Source of the DNA: Hallerella porci
Lineage (GTDB): Bacteria; Fibrobacterota; Fibrobacteria; Fibrobacterales; Fibrobacteraceae
DNA length: 64,000 nt
Assembly: GCF_003148885.1 (NCBI RefSeq)
Contig: NZ_QGHD01000001.1
Coordinates: 248,001 to 312,000, forward strand
Reading direction: 5' to 3'
The position numbers and the translations under genes were made by a program. Shown here in pieces: positions 18,230 to 26,600 of the stretch; the first letter of the stretch is position 1; the number at the start of each line of letters is the position of its first letter. The notes beneath the pieces are model-generated. The model worked only from the letters and a program-made list of their open reading frames with translations. It did no database searches and was not told the DNA's origin.

Positions 18230-18762
18230 TGCCGATTCGCATTACCGGTGGTGAATTTCGCGGACGACAAATTGCGTCTCCGCTGACTTCAAAAACGCGG
18301 CCGACTGCAGCGATGGCGCGCGAAGCGCTCTTCAACATTTTGCAAGATGTTTCTGATTTTCGGGTACTCGATCTTTTTGCGGGATCGGGTTCGGTGGGAA
18401 TTGAAGCGCTCAGCCGCGGTGCAAAAGAAGTGACTGCGGTAGAAAAGAATGGCGCGCAAGCGCGCTCGCTTTCAAATTCTTATAAATTACTCGGGATTGA
18501 TTCAAAACTTCATTTGTGTGTAACCGATGCGCAGAATTTTTTATCGCGGGCAATTGCACAAGGTGAACGCTTTGATCTCATTTATGCGGATCCACCGTTT
18601 ACAGAAGCGTATCCCGATTTGCAGCCATTTTTAGAATTGCTTTCTCCTTCGGGAATAGCTGTCTTTGAAATACCTTCGCGGAATCCTCCGGAGTGGACGA
18701 ATCGCGGGCGAATTCGCCGCTATGGGGAAAGTTCTCTCGTCTTCTTTTCGGCAACTTTGTAA
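18229..18762 (+). CDS. rsmD: 16S rRNA (guanine966-N2)-methyltransferase
   Basis: 177 residues, RsmD length. Family motifs: ITGGEFRGRQI at the start, RPTAAMAREALFNIL, the SAM-binding VLDLFAGSGSVGIEALSRGA, and the catalytic DPPF (YADPPFTEAYPD). It methylates G966 of 16S rRNA. rsmD followed by coaD is a common bacterial pair, as seen here with a 10-bp gap. Confidence 0.95.
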   Translation: MPIRITGGEFRGRQIASPLTSKTRPTAAMAREALFNILQDVSDFRVLDLFAGSGSVGIEALSRGAKEVTAVEKNGAQARSLSNSYKLLGIDSKLHLCVTDAQNFLSRAIAQGERFDLIYADPPFTEAYPDLQPFLELLSPSGIAVFEIPSRNPPEWTNRGRIRRYGESSLVFFSATL

Positions 18763-18772
18763 ATTGAAACCA

Positions 18773-19258
18773 ATGGAACGCATCGCACTTTTTGCTGGTT
18801 CATTTGATCCGTTTACGGTCGCGCATTTTTCTCTTGCGAAACGAGCATCCGCTTTGTTTGATCGCGTCATCATCGCGGTCGGGGAAAATGTGCAAAAGCA
18901 TCCGCTCTTTTCCACAGAGTTACGGGTAAAGCTCATTCAAAAAGCGACCGCAAATTTGGAAAATGTTTGCGTGAAATCGTATGCGGGTTTAACGGGAAAT
19001 TTTGCGACAGAAAATGGCGCAAAATTTTTACTTCGCGGAATTCGTTCACCGAATGAATTTGATATCGAACGCAATCTCGCGTGGAATAATGCGCGCTTAT
19101 ATCCCGAAATTGAAACGGTTTATTTGCAAATCGAAGCAGAAAATGCAGCGGTCTCAAGTTCTGCTGTCCGCGAAATTTTAAAATTCGGCGGCGATATTTC
19201 GTCGATGGTTCCGCCGAGTATTCTCGGTGACATTCTTAACGCAACGGAGAAATTTTAA
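18773..19258 (+). CDS. coaD: Phosphopantetheine adenylyltransferase
   Basis: 161 residues from the ATG at 18773. A longer in-frame start at 18665 would run through rsmD and is rejected. The nucleotidyltransferase signature GSFDPFTVAH is present (G-x-F-D-P with the T/H variant), together with LLRGIRSPNEFDIE, and VSSSAVREIL near the C-terminus (the ISSTxVR box). It catalyses the fourth step of coenzyme A synthesis. The stop TAA overlaps the next ATG by one base. Confidence 0.95.
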   Translation: MERIALFAGSFDPFTVAHFSLAKRASALFDRVIIAVGENVQKHPLFSTELRVKLIQKATANLENVCVKSYAGLTGNFATENGAKFLLRGIRSPNEFDIERNLAWNNARLYPEIETVYLQIEAENAAVSSSAVREILKFGGDISSMVPPSILGDILNATEKF

Positions 19259-20097
19259 TGTTTGGGCTAAAACCCTTTCGCTATCTCGCAAAGCCTATTC
19301 GCATTCTTCTTATTTCAAATGCGTTTGTTTTTGGTCTTTGCTTTTTAATGCAATTTTTCAAATTGAATGAATTGTATTTTCAAGTTCTTTCATACGGAGC
19401 GTTGATTCCGGTTGCCTACGAACAAGTTTGGCGTTATTTGACTTACGCATTTATTCATGTGAGCCCGTGGCATTTTGCGTTTAACATGTTTGCGCTTTGG
19501 ATGTTTGGCGATGATGTCGCACTTGCGATTGGCTATAAAAAGTTTTGGATTCTTTATCTTGTTTGCGCGGTCTTTGCGGGCGTTTTCAGCATTCCATTTT
19601 ATTTGTTCGGCGCAATGTCTCCGATGGCTTGTATCATCGGCGCTTCGGGCGCTCTGATGGGAATTTTCGTCGCCTACGCAAAACTTTTCCCCGAACGCAT
19701 GATTCTCATTTTCTTCATTTTTCCGATGCGCATTAAACATGCGATTTGGATTTTCATCGCTCTCGATATTTTGATGGCGGGCTCGGGCGATACGATTGCG
19801 CACTTTACGCATTTGGGCGGCGTGATTTCGGGATTTCTTTGCATGTATTTTTTTGACAATTCGATTTGGGAAAAGCTTCGCGGAGAATTTCAAGAAAAGC
19901 GGAAGCATAAACCGACCGGTTCTCCCGATGATCCTCTCGAAGGTGAAGTGAGTTTTTTGGATTCGCAGAAACAGTTGGACGCCATCTTAAAAAAGGTGAG
20001 CGCAACCGGAGTCAATTCTCTCACAGAATCGGAAAAATCATTTTTAATCCGCGAAAGCAAACGCCGCGGAGGGCGTTTCGGCGGCTTCAGAAATTAA
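19258..20097 (+). CDS. Rhomboid-family intramembrane serine protease
   Basis: 279 residues with six predicted membrane segments in the first ~200. The catalytic Ser is in GASGALMG (near residue 128) and the catalytic His in IAHFTHLGG (near 182). The N-terminal HVSPWHFAFNMFALWMFG segment is the usual L1/TM2 His-Asn motif. The soluble C-terminal tail (LTESEKSFLIRES, then Arg/Gly-rich) is the common rhomboid-associated tail. It cleaves membrane proteins within the bilayer; the substrate is unknown. Confidence 0.93.
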   Translation: MFGLKPFRYLAKPIRILLISNAFVFGLCFLMQFFKLNELYFQVLSYGALIPVAYEQVWRYLTYAFIHVSPWHFAFNMFALWMFGDDVALAIGYKKFWILYLVCAVFAGVFSIPFYLFGAMSPMACIIGASGALMGIFVAYAKLFPERMILIFFIFPMRIKHAIWIFIALDILMAGSGDTIAHFTHLGGVISGFLCMYFFDNSIWEKLRGEFQEKRKHKPTGSPDDPLEGEVSFLDSQKQLDAILKKVSATGVNSLTESEKSFLIRESKRRGGRFGGFRN

Positions 20098-20107
20098 AGG
20101 AATTTTT

Positions 20108-21076
20108 ATGAAAAAAGTTTTAGGCTTTGGCGCTGCATTAGTCGATTTGTTGGTAAACGTGGACGATGCGTGGATTGCTAATTTGAAAGTGCCGAAGGGC
20201 GGCATGAATCCGGTGAATTATCCGCAGCTTCAAAAAGTGCTGAGTTTAGTCGGCGAAAAGCAAACGGTTCCGGGCGGTTCTGCGTGTAATACGATGGTCG
20301 GCGTTGCAAAACTCGGTGCAAAAGCTTCGTTTATTTCCAAAGTGGGTCGTGATGAACTCGGCGCACTTTTCGCAGAACATTTGAAAAAAGCGGGCGTGGA
20401 AAATCGGATGCTCAGTTCTTCGACAGCGACGGGAACCGTTCTTTCGGCGGTGACTCCCGATGCAGAACGCACGATGTTTACTTTCCTCGGCGCATCCAAT
20501 GAAGTGACTGCGAAAGAGATGACTCCGGAACTTTTTGATGGCGTAGGCATTCTCTATTTGGAAGGTTACCGCGCTTATTCCGAAGAATGTTTCGTAAAAG
20601 CGATTTTCGAAGCGCGCCGTCGCGGCGTCATGACCGCATTAGATTTTGGAAGTTTCGGCGTGGTGAACGATTGTCGTCCGTTATTTAACAAACTTTTTGC
20701 GGGGCGTGAAATCGATATCGTCATCGCAAACGAAGAAGAAGCCAAAGATTATACGGGCGAATCCGAAGAAGCTGCGCTTCAAAAAATTGCCCAGTTCGCA
20801 AAAATTGCCGTCGTTAAACTCGGCAAACGCGGCGCACTCATCGCCAAAGATGGGGAAGTAACTCGTGTGGAATCGGGAAGCGCAAAAGCGATTGATACAA
20901 CGGGCGCGGGCGATTTGTGGGCTTCGGGATTTCTTTACGGGATTCTTTCGGATTGGTCAATGGCTCGAGCCGGTAAACTCGGCAGTATCGTTTCCAATGA
21001 AGTGGTTCAAGTGGTGGGCGCTCAAATTCCGGAAGCGGGCTGGGCTCGCATTCACGAGGAAATGAAAAATGTCTGA
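20108..21076 (+). CDS. PfkB-family carbohydrate/nucleoside kinase (adenosine kinase-like)
   Basis: 322 residues. The ribokinase fold shows an N-terminal VLGFGAALVDLLV, a first PfkB signature region with GGSACNTMVGVAKLGAKASF, and the second signature with the catalytic Asp (IDTTGAGDLWASGFLYG). The sequence is closest to the adenosine-kinase-like subgroup common next to housekeeping genes, but substrate cannot be fixed. The last 8 bases overlap the following gene. Confidence 0.88.
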   Translation: MKKVLGFGAALVDLLVNVDDAWIANLKVPKGGMNPVNYPQLQKVLSLVGEKQTVPGGSACNTMVGVAKLGAKASFISKVGRDELGALFAEHLKKAGVENRMLSSSTATGTVLSAVTPDAERTMFTFLGASNEVTAKEMTPELFDGVGILYLEGYRAYSEECFVKAIFEARRRGVMTALDFGSFGVVNDCRPLFNKLFAGREIDIVIANEEEAKDYTGESEEAALQKIAQFAKIAVVKLGKRGALIAKDGEVTRVESGSAKAIDTTGAGDLWASGFLYGILSDWSMARAGKLGSIVSNEVVQVVGAQIPEAGWARIHEEMKNV

Positions 21077-21827
21077 CGAACAATTCGAATGGATGACTCT
21101 CGAAACTTTCGCGTCGAATGAAGAAGCTGACGCTCTTGTCGCACTTCTTCAAGAAAATGCGATTGAAGCGAATGTCGTAAGCGATGCGAATTTAGGCGGC
21201 GATCCGCTCGGATTGGATTTTCAAAATCGCGGAGCGTCTTCTGTTATCGTGCGCGTGCACGCGGGCGAAATTGAAAAAGCGCGCCGCATTCTCGAAGCGG
21301 GAATGCAAGCGGCTGCAACCGATGCCGATGACGCAAGTCTTGAAATGTTCCAATCTTTTTCGGACGAAGATTTGTTAGAGGTTTTAAAAAAGCCTGACGA
21401 ATGGAATCCGGAAAATGTAGCGTTAGCGCGGAAGCTTTTAGCGTCGCATGGAAAAAATTTTACCGATGCGGAATTGCAGAATTTTTTTGAAGAACGCATT
21501 GAAAGTTTGCGTCAACCGATTCCGGTGAAAAAGGCGAGCGGAATTCTTTCTCTTGTCGCTAGTTTTGCTGTAATCGCCGTCGCCGTGATCAATTATCGTT
21601 ACTTAGAAAATACGAATTATCTCTATCTTTTAGTCGCCGCGTTTATCGTTTCGTGCTTAGCGTTTATCGCAGGATTAAATTGGACTTATCGCAAAAAGCG
21701 TTTGCCGAATGGCGAAAAAATTTTCGTCTTTTCAAAAAAATTGCGCATTTTTTCGTTTATCGAAATGGTCTTGGCGGCGATTGCGCTCGGAGCGACGATT
21801 ATCGATATTTTAGTGCGAACGATGTAA
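21069..21827 (+). CDS. DUF2007-like domain membrane protein
   Basis: 252 residues. The N-terminal ~75 residues (LETFASNEEADALVALLQENAIEANV ... VRVHAGEIEKARRIL) resemble the DUF2007/signal-transducing ferredoxin-like domain. A helical middle follows, then two or three hydrophobic segments at about 160-250. Function is unknown. It is the last gene of the long run and is followed by a terminator hairpin at 21850-21878. Confidence 0.7.
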   Translation: MSDEQFEWMTLETFASNEEADALVALLQENAIEANVVSDANLGGDPLGLDFQNRGASSVIVRVHAGEIEKARRILEAGMQAAATDADDASLEMFQSFSDEDLLEVLKKPDEWNPENVALARKLLASHGKNFTDAELQNFFEERIESLRQPIPVKKASGILSLVASFAVIAVAVINYRYLENTNYLYLLVAAFIVSCLAFIAGLNWTYRKKRLPNGEKIFVFSKKLRIFSFIEMVLAAIALGATIIDILVRTM

Positions 21828-21849
21828 GCGTCAAAAAAATAAAAATTTT

Positions 21850-21878
21850 ACGCATCCATAAAACGGGTGCGTTTTTTT
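21850..21878 (+). terminator. Rho-independent terminator
   Basis: ACGCATCC pairs with GGGTGCGT (one wobble) around a 7-base loop, followed by a run of seven T. It ends the pilus/housekeeping transcript. Confidence 0.85.
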
Positions 21879-21898
21879 GTGGAAAATTTTCAAATAAA

Positions 21899-21961
21899 TT
21901 AGTCTAAACTAACATTGTTTTTCTATATTATTGTTAGTATAAGCTAATAAATTTAGACTAA
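21899..21961 (+). promoter_or_regulatory. DtxR/IdeR-like inverted-repeat operators
   Basis: Three 14-bp elements of the form TTAG-N6-CTAA: TTAGTCTAAACTAA at 21899-21912, TTAGTATAAGCTAA at 21934-21947, and, directly abutting it, TAAATTTAGACTAA at 21948-21961, which read on the minus strand matches the first site at 12 of 14 positions. A candidate -10 (TATATT, 21924-21929) sits between sites 1 and 2, so bound protein would block transcription. The half-site resembles the TTAGG/CCTAA boxes of iron-responsive DtxR/IdeR regulators. The regulator identity is inference. Confidence 0.6.
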
Positions 21962-21975
21962 GCAAAGTGGGACGC

Positions 21976-22560
21976 ATGGATGATTTAGATTCTCGATTGG
22001 TGCGGCAAAGTGCGCCGACTTTAGCTGGATTAAAAGCCGGCAGTTTATTTTGTTGTGATGCAAGCGAAGAAGAATCATTAGAAGAACATCTTTTGCTTTG
22101 GAATCATGCGATGAATTCCAAAGGAGTTTTTGCAAAAAAGATGCGACGTCATTCCGGCTTTCTCGTTTACGTTTATCGGCGAGATTTGCTTGAAAGATTA
22201 CTTGTGCAAAAAGAAATTGCGAAATTTCTTTCGGCGTTTGGATATGAAAATTTTCGGGCGGAAAATGCGTTGCGTTTTTTAGAACAGCGCGTGCAAATGA
22301 GTGCAGAATTTCCGCATGAAATTGGAATTTTCCTCGGCTATCCGCTCGAAGATGTCCGCGAATTTATCGCCAAAGCGGGGAAGGGCTGCAAGCAAATTGG
22401 CTGCTGGATAGTTTATCACAATGAAGCCGAAGCGAATCGTTTATTTGTCGCTATTCAAAAATGTTCAGCGCTCTTTTTTGAACTTTTGAAAAACGGATTT
22501 TCTCTTTCATCGTTGACTGTTCAAAGTCATTTTTCACCTCAACTTAGGAGTTATTTATGA
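21976..22560 (+). CDS. DUF3793 family protein
   Basis: 194 residues. The N-terminal APTLAGLKAGSLF, the central FPHEIGIFLGYPLEDVREFI, and the later GCWIVYHNEAEANRLF with KCSALFFELL are the recognisable DUF3793 blocks. The family's biochemical function is unknown; it is frequent in anaerobes and often sits by flavodoxin and metal-uptake genes. It overlaps the downstream flavodoxin by 4 bases (ATGA). ATG at 21976 is chosen over an in-frame GTG three codons upstream. The DtxR-like sites upstream suggest iron control. Confidence 0.85.
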   Translation: MDDLDSRLVRQSAPTLAGLKAGSLFCCDASEEESLEEHLLLWNHAMNSKGVFAKKMRRHSGFLVYVYRRDLLERLLVQKEIAKFLSAFGYENFRAENALRFLEQRVQMSAEFPHEIGIFLGYPLEDVREFIAKAGKGCKQIGCWIVYHNEAEANRLFVAIQKCSALFFELLKNGFSLSSLTVQSHFSPQLRSYL

Positions 22561-22976
22561 GTCAAATCGCCGTTATCTTTTGGAGCGGAACAGGAAATAC
22601 AGAACGCATGGCGAATGCTATCGCCGCAGGCGTGCAAAGTGCTGGGAACACGGCGCAGCTCTTTTCGGTTTCCGATTTTTCGGAAGATAAAATCGATGCG
22701 TTTTCTAGCTTTGCGCTCGGTTGCCCTGCGATGGGTTCCGAAGAATTAGAAGATTCCGAATTTTTGCCGTTCTATAATGCGATTAAAGAAAAGCTCGCAG
22801 GCAAAGCTGTCGCCCTTTTCGGTTCTTACGGTTGGGGCGGTGGGGAATGGTTGAATGCGTGGAAAGCGGACGCCGAAGCGAGCGGCTTAAAAATCATCGG
22901 AACATTAGCGATTGAAAATGCTCCTGATGAAAATGGAATTGCCGAGTGCGAGGCGCTCGGCAAAAAGTTAACTTAA
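22557..22976 (+). CDS. Flavodoxin
   Basis: 139 residues, short-chain flavodoxin. The FMN phosphate loop is SGTGNTE (residues 9-15), and aromatic-containing FMN loops follow around CPAMGSEE and GSYGWGGGEW. It is a low-potential electron carrier that can replace ferredoxin when iron is scarce, consistent with the iron-box-like operators upstream. A strong AGGAG site lies inside the end of the DUF3793 gene. Confidence 0.93.
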   Translation: MSQIAVIFWSGTGNTERMANAIAAGVQSAGNTAQLFSVSDFSEDKIDAFSSFALGCPAMGSEELEDSEFLPFYNAIKEKLAGKAVALFGSYGWGGGEWLNAWKADAEASGLKIIGTLAIENAPDENGIAECEALGKKLT

Positions 22977-22987
22977 ACGAGTTAGAT

Positions 22988-23016
22988 AAAAAATGCGGCT
23001 TTGGCCGCATTTTTTA
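22988..23016. terminator. Bidirectional terminator
   Basis: AAAAAATGCGGC and GCCGCATTTTTT pair around a short TTTG loop. It lies between the convergent flavodoxin and lipoprotein genes and overlaps the latter's stop. Confidence 0.85.
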
Positions 23017-23550
23017 TTCCGCCAAATCGACTCCATCGAAGATTTCAAAGATGCCTGCAGTTTTTTTTGCCGGGAAAGCACCTTTGTGGATGACGACGCC
23101 TCCGAGATTCAGCTGGAAGCCGCCCAATGCGGTTGCTGTCACAGTGGCATTGGCGACAATCGGTTTGTCAAAGGTATCTGTCCCGAAAACGACATTCATA
23201 GTCAAAACATTGCCGACGAGAGTCCAAGTTCCGCTTTCCGATGCGCCGAGAAGTTCGGTTCCTTCGCTCTGAATATCCGGGTCGGTTGAATAAGTAAGTT
23301 CGAATGTTCCCGTATCGCTGAAGACGAGTTTTGTCGGGCTAGATAACGAAACGGCGGCTTCGTATGCGCCCGCTTCATTTTGCGTATAGAACGCATTCAT
23401 ATTCCAAACGCCACTGGTTAAGCATTCTTCTGAAATGCCTGCAGCACAAGCGTCCGCGAGAGATTTGCTGCTACTGCTACTGCTCGAAGAGCATGCGGTA
23501 AATGCTAAAGCGGAAGCCAATAGACCAACGACTACAAAAGATTTTTTCAT
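23014..23550 (-). CDS. Small secreted lipoprotein
   Basis: 178 residues. Lipoprotein signal with lipobox FTAC near residue 20, followed by a poly-Ser tether (about nine Ser). The mature part has a conserved-looking pattern GTWTLVGNVLTMNVVF and repeated beta strands that could form a lipocalin-like or jellyroll barrel, with two Cys early in the domain. No specific family recognised. It lies downstream of the giant repeat-protein gene but is separated from it by 82 bp including a terminator, so it is probably transcribed on its own. Confidence 0.75.
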   Translation of the reverse strand: MKKSFVVVGLLASALAFTACSSSSSSSSKSLADACAAGISEECLTSGVWNMNAFYTQNEAGAYEAAVSLSSPTKLVFSDTGTFELTYSTDPDIQSEGTELLGASESGTWTLVGNVLTMNVVFGTDTFDKPIVANATVTATALGGFQLNLGGVVIHKGAFPAKKTAGIFEIFDGVDLAE

Positions 23551-23585
23551 TTGATTTTCCTCACTTGTTAGACTGAAATATATAC

Positions 23586-23613
23586 AAAAAAGGCTCCCAA
23601 ATTCGGGAGCCTT
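23586..23613 (-). terminator. Rho-independent terminator of the giant gene
   Basis: On the minus strand AAAGGCTCCC pairs with GGGAGCCTTT around a 6-base loop and is followed by a T-rich tract. It sits 20 bp after the stop at 23633. Confidence 0.85.
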
Positions 23614-23632
23614 TGTGAATTTTTTTTAAGAA

Positions 23633-26600
23633 TTAACGGCGACGACGCTTGTTATTCTTCTTTTTCTCTTCAGCCGGAGCTGGTTTGGATTCTGCAGCCG
23701 GTTCTCCGCCGCGGATGTCTTTCATCTTAAAGTTCACATTGATTTCCGCGGTTTCTACCTTCGAAGAGGCGCCTTCGCGGTCGGTGAGCTTGAAGCCGAA
23801 TTCGTCGAGGCCGTAGAAGCCTTTATTCGGCGTATAAGTGAAGGAACCATCCTTGGCGTTGATTTCCACTTTACCGTTCTGCGGACGGCGAACGAGAGAA
23901 ACCGTTGCATCGAGTTTTCCATCCGGATCGTATGCACCGTTCAAGAGGCCTTCCTTCGCGCTGACGGTCAGCTTTTCGCCTTCCTTCGTCTGGTAAGACT
24001 TCGAGAGCGCAACCGGCGGATCGTTCACCGGAGTGACCGTGAACTTTGCCGAGGTCTTAGCGCTTGCGCCTTCAGGGTCGGTAACCTTAAACGTAATCGT
24101 TTCGGTCGGACCGTTCCAGTTTTCATACGGTTGCTTAATCGTGACAATGTTACGAGCCTTGTCGTGTTCGACCACAAGCTTCTTGTTGCCCGTGATTTCC
24201 CACTTGAGTTCGTTGAAGCTATTGTCGCGGTCGCGGACATATTGATCCAACTTAAGGGTGGCGAGAACGCCATTGTTTGCGTCTTCTTTCATCGTCACAT
24301 CGCGAATCGGACGGATTTCCGGAACCGCATTCACGTGTTTGACTTCAAAGTTGACGGTCGTCTTGGCAGATGCACCAGCCGGATCCTTTACGATGAAGGT
24401 AATCGCTTCTTTACCATACCAATCGGCGCGATTCGGACGCACAATCGCTTCGCGGCCACCGGTAATCATCACTTCCAAGTGACGGTTGCCCGAGACGCTC
24501 CAACGGAGTTCGTGCGGTTTGTTGTCCGGATCCTTCACAAAGTTGTCGAGTTTAATCGGCTTGAACTTTGTGCCTTCATTCGTTACCATATCCGGAATCT
24601 TTGAAAGAACAGGCGGATCGTTCACCGGTTTCACGATGAAGTCGATGTCCATCGAAGCTTTTTCGCCAGCCGGATCATAGACATTCACCTTAATCTTATC
24701 CTTGCCGTTCCAGAATTCGTTCGGGGTGTTCACGGTGAGAACGCCTGCGTCCGAAAGATCATACGAAAGCGGGTGTTTGACTGTCGGGCGTTTTGCTTTG
24801 CCCATACGGCCGCGTTTATCCTTTTGAGCCGGTTCGCCGTCGTCCAAAGTCCAGCGCATTTCGCTAGCCTTGTTGTCCGGATCCTTCACAAACTTGGTGA
24901 GGTCAATCGGTTTAAAGTCTTGCTTTTCGTTGATGGTCTGAGCCGGAATCTTGTCAAAGTGCGGCGGATCGTTTACCGGAGTTGCGGTAAAGGTTGCCGA
25001 AACACTTGCTGCTGCATTAGCCGGATCGGTTGCGGTAAAGGTGAGCTTTTCGGAACCGTTCCAGAATTCGTTCGGGGTTAAGAGTTGGACGCGTGCGCCG
25101 TTCATCTTCACCTGCAAATCCTTGTTTCCAGAAACAGTCCACTTGATTTCGTTCGGACGGTTATCCGGATCGGTCACGAATTTCGAGAGATCAATCGGTT
25201 CAAAGCGTTCTTTTTCCTTGATCTTTTGGTTCGGAATCGCTTTTACAACCGGCGGATCGTTCACCGGAGTCACTTCGAAGAGGATTTGCTGCGAAGCACG
25301 TCCGCCTTCGGGGTCAGTCACTGTGAGAGTAATCTTTTCGGAACCGTTCCAGTACTTGTCCGGAGTGGCGACGATTAACTGCTTCTTCGCATTGATCGAA
25401 GCCTTGAGGCTACGCGGTTGCGAAACTTCAAAGGTAAGGGCTGCGGTCGGATGATCCGGATCCTTGACGAGCGGAAGCAGATCGATCGGCGCAAAACGTT
25501 CCTTTTCTTTGATCTTTTGGTTCGGAATCTTGGCGAGAACAGGAGGATCGTTGACCGAGATGACTTCAAAGTCAACCGTCTTCGAATCCTTTGCACCTTC
25601 GGGGTCTTCGACGGTGAAGGTGATGGTGCGCTTGCCGTTCCAATATTTGTTTGGAATGTTCAAGTGTGCCACGTGCTTGTCGTCGATTGTGACAGTCAAG
25701 TCGTCCTCTTTCTTTTCTTCGACTTTCGGTTCTTCCTTCTGCGCTTTGCCCTTCTTGCCTTTCTTCTTCGCGGCTTTCTTCGGAGCAGGTGCAGCGGCAG
25801 CAGCCGGAGCCTTCACCACAGCGGTCCACTTCAACTGATTGTTTCTGTGGTCCGGATCGTGGACGTAATTATCCAGCGGAATATCCTTGAATTGAGCCTT
25901 TTCCTTGATGGTTTGACCCGGAATATCCTTCATCACCGGAGCATCGTTGACCGAGGTGATTTCGTAGATGATAGTCGTCGATGCAGAAGCGCCTTGCGGG
26001 TCCTTCACCGTGAGAGTCATCGTATCCGGTTTGCACCAGAAGTATTTATTCGGAGCGGAAATCACAAGCTTTCTTGCCGAGGTGACTTCTGCCTTGAGGA
26101 ATTTGTTTCCGGTGACAGTCCACTTCATTTCGGACGGTTTATTGTCCGGATCTTTCACGTAATCATCCAAAGAAACCGGCTTGAAGACTTCTTTTTCTTT
26201 AATCTTTTGGTTCGGAATCTTGGCGAGAACAGGAGGATCGTTCACTTCGGTGACGACGAAGTCCATCTTGTGGCTTGCCTTGCCGCCTTCGGGGTCGGTC
26301 ACGGTAAACGTAATCGTTTCTTTGCCGTGCCACTGCGAATTCGGGGTCTTGATTTGGACGGTATTGTCTTTGTTCAAGACGACTTGCAACTGACGGTTTC
26401 CGCTGAAGCTCCACTTGAGAAGCTTGGACGGATGGTCTGCATCGGTCGCGAGAGTCGAAAGGTCGATGGTCTTAAACTTGCCACCTTCGCGGATGGTTTC
26501 GCCCTTCGGCGCATTCGCTGCGATGACCGGCAAATCGTTGATCGAACGCACTGTGAAGAGTGCTGTCGAAGAAGCCTTTGCGCCTTCCGGATCGGTGACG

